Positions 36,170 through 37,367 of a stretch of 37,367 bases of DNA are shown here, in pieces. The DNA comes from Flammeovirgaceae bacterium (GTDB lineage: Bacteria; Bacteroidota; Bacteroidia; Cytophagales; Cyclobacteriaceae). The stretch covers positions 1 to 37,367 of the forward strand of contig JABMNK010000033.1 of assembly GCA_013204595.1 (NCBI GenBank), read 5' to 3'. Numbering within the stretch: the stretch's first letter is position 1; the number at the start of each line of letters is the position of its first letter. The notes below the pieces were generated by a model. That model had not been told where the DNA came from, did not search any database, and worked only from the letters and a program-made list of their open reading frames with translations. The position numbers were made by a program, and so were the translations under genes.

Positions 36170-36305
36170 TGCTTTTAAAAACCATTAATTCATAAAAGAA
36201 ACGTCTATTCGCTACTAAAAGCAATGCAATAAAAAAGAGCCACTATTTGATAACTAATTTAAGGTGGCCTAAATTAATCCCTTAAAATTAACCTTGTAAA
36301 TACAA

Positions 36306-36926
36306 ATGTCTTCTCATCACTTTGTAAAAGAGCATCAAGAGCCGGCCATTATACTACACAAGCTCGATGATTTTCCTTATTCAAAATTAGGTGATTTGCT
36401 AGAATGGGCACCTAAAGTGATTTGTTTGGTTGAGGCCATAGATCTAGCCTTGATCTATGGCTTTAAAATCGATGGGATCGCGGGAAAATCCTCTGAGATT
36501 TCTGCCTATACTAACCGACAAGATCATCTAGAAATGCTGGCCATAGAAGGCCCAATTTGGAACGGTTTAATGCAAAAACTATTGAGTCTGAATGCGCAAG
36601 GGGCCTACTTGATTACAAGTGAGGATGACGTACCCAATCTCCTTGGTCAAATAATGCCATTGGCTGACAAGCTGGATCTTCAAGTCTTAACACCCCAAAA
36701 GCGACATGTACTTAGTCGAAACCTTTCATGGAAAAAATAGGTGACGGGTAGCGGTAGTTACACGATTCGATCCTTGGAAGACAACAGCAAACTATCGGCG
36801 ACCGTATTGGGTCAGCATAAGTTTAAGAATTCAAGGTCATCGACGTTAAACATTGCTTATCAGGGAGAAGGGTTTATCGAAATTAACTCTTCAGTATGTC
36901 CCTTTCTAATCTCAGATCATCTATGA
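36306..36926 (+). pseudogene. Thiamine pyrophosphokinase-like gene interrupted by an in-frame TAG
   Basis: The frame reads 144 codons to a TAG at 36738-36740, then stays open in the same frame for 61 more codons to TGA at 36924-36926. The start MSSHHFVKEHQEPAIIL resembles Bacteroidota thiamine pyrophosphokinases. The part after the stop (SSTLNIAYQGEGFIEINSS) looks like the thiamine-binding C-terminal sandwich of that family. The catalytic GDFDS-like motif is missing; GIAGKSSE stands in its place. The TAG follows SWKK, where a tryptophan is plausible (TGG to TAG). I call it a probable pseudogene. Alternatives are a shortened working protein or readthrough. Family assignment is from pattern memory and from the TPP-regulated receptor immediately upstream. 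Confidence 0.55.
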
Positions 36927-36933
36927 CCTCAAA

Positions 36934-37367
36934 TTATAATCCGTATTGTTCCAGCAGCTTGTATTGATTTTCGATCGCTGATTTAAATTCCCTTTTCAAT
37001 CGGCTGACCAACTCCGAAATACTCGGGTTATCGGTTATTTTTGCCACCCCGTGACCCGCCGACCAGATGGTTTTCCATGCCTTAGCTTCTTCGCTGGCCG
37101 TCAGCTCATTTCCAAAGTCAATTGGGGATGCTAACTTCCACATCTCTTGAGTAATGCCCATCTACTCTAAACTTGTTCTCAAAAAATTGGCATGTACCCC
37201 AGAAATAGCCGCTGTATAGATGACATCGCTCGCCCCTGCATCAATGATCATTTGTTGATAGGCTGGTGGCGCCTCACTTTACAGCGTATTAATAAACCGT
37301 GTCCCCATGTATGCCAAATCTGCACCCATTTGTAGGGCAGAAGCTACATCTTGACCAGTGCTAATAC
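36934..37367 (-). pseudogene. Nitronate monooxygenase-like gene, 3' part, with two in-frame stops
   Basis: Read leftward, the frame gives ISTGQDVASALQMGADLAYM followed by GTRFI. This is the flavin/phosphate-binding end of nitronate monooxygenase (2-nitropropane dioxygenase) TIM barrels. The family-like tail KTIWSAGHGVAKI and ELVSRLKREF follows. Two nonsense codons break it: TAA at 37281-37279, where relatives have an acidic residue (TRFIxTxES), and TAG at 37164-37162, after LRTSLE. Both lie in the same frame, so substitutions rather than frameshifts caused the damage. A 75-codon open piece from 37161 is only the tail. The 5' part is outside the window. The enzyme would oxidise nitronates using FMN. 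Confidence 0.7.

Noticed and set aside
36170-36223. Inverted repeat TGCTTTTA / TAAAAGCA after the TonB receptor
   Set aside because: The 38-base loop and AT-rich arms are weak for a terminator, and such matches are expected by chance in this AT-rich gap.
36741-36926. Separate small gene starting at GTG 36741
   Set aside because: It follows directly and in frame after the TAG of the upstream frame and resembles the missing C-terminal domain of the same protein.
36738-37281. Reassignment of TAG and TAA to an amino acid
   Set aside because: Other genes in the window end properly in TAG (moxR) and TAA (surA, guaB, cysQ, pheS) with family-typical C-termini, so the standard code is in use.
1-37367. 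tRNA, rRNA, CRISPR arrays, insertion sequences, phage or toxin-antitoxin genes
   Set aside because: No tRNA-like cloverleaf, regularly spaced repeat, transposase, integrase or paired small toxin-antitoxin frames were seen on either strand by reading.

Overview
The window looks like chromosomal DNA of a Bacteroidota bacterium, most likely of the Cytophagales type. The evidence is TAnnTTTG-type -7 promoter boxes, few Shine-Dalgarno sites, a TonB-dependent receptor with a carboxypeptidase-like N-terminal domain, Wzi-family and multi-SLBB export proteins, and moderately AT-rich DNA. I cannot name the species.

Region 1 (1-23693) is a large surface-polysaccharide locus. It opens with nucleotide-sugar genes: the end of rfbB, then rfbA, rfbC and a UDP-glucuronate decarboxylase-like gene. 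Next comes a compact sulfate-activation operon (DUF2061, cysC, cysD, cysN, cysQ) that makes PAPS and recycles PAP. The export and assembly operon follows: a six-SLBB Wza-like protein, a kinase-less Wzz, a GT2, a Wzy-like polymerase, and three GT4-type transferases, the last with a DUF1972 domain. On the opposite strand, tail to tail, are a GT2, a Wzx flippase, a Wzi-family barrel and a lectin-like lipoprotein. A second Wzi-family gene and a WcaJ-like initiating phosphotransferase run rightward from a divergent promoter region. Together these form a nearly complete Wzx/Wzy pathway. Five glycosyltransferases plus the initiating enzyme suggest a repeat of up to six sugars, possibly with rhamnose and xylose. 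The PAPS genes suggest sulfation, but no sulfotransferase or rmlD is present here.

Region 2 (23838-32341) holds housekeeping genes and one unusual operon. pheS reads right. On the minus strand guaB is followed by a tightly packed series: a membrane PP2C/SpoIIE phosphatase with a GAF-like segment, a STAS protein, an HATPase_c switch kinase, a SurA-like lipoprotein, a SurA-type PPIase and a MoxR ATPase. The layout suggests that a partner-switching signalling module is co-expressed with envelope protein-folding factors.

Region 3 (32409-36926) appears to be a vitamin B1 locus. It has a Pnu-family transporter, a NadR-type kinase, a clear TPP riboswitch with its promoter, and a TonB-dependent receptor. 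After these comes a thiamine-pyrophosphokinase-like gene that lacks the usual catalytic motif and is split by an in-frame TAG.

Region 4 (36934-37367) is the 3' part of a nitronate monooxygenase-like gene on the minus strand with two in-frame stops, so it is a probable pseudogene. I saw no tRNA, rRNA, CRISPR array, insertion sequence or phage gene. No gene-free stretch exceeds 300 bases; the longest, at 22131-22313, holds one candidate hairpin.
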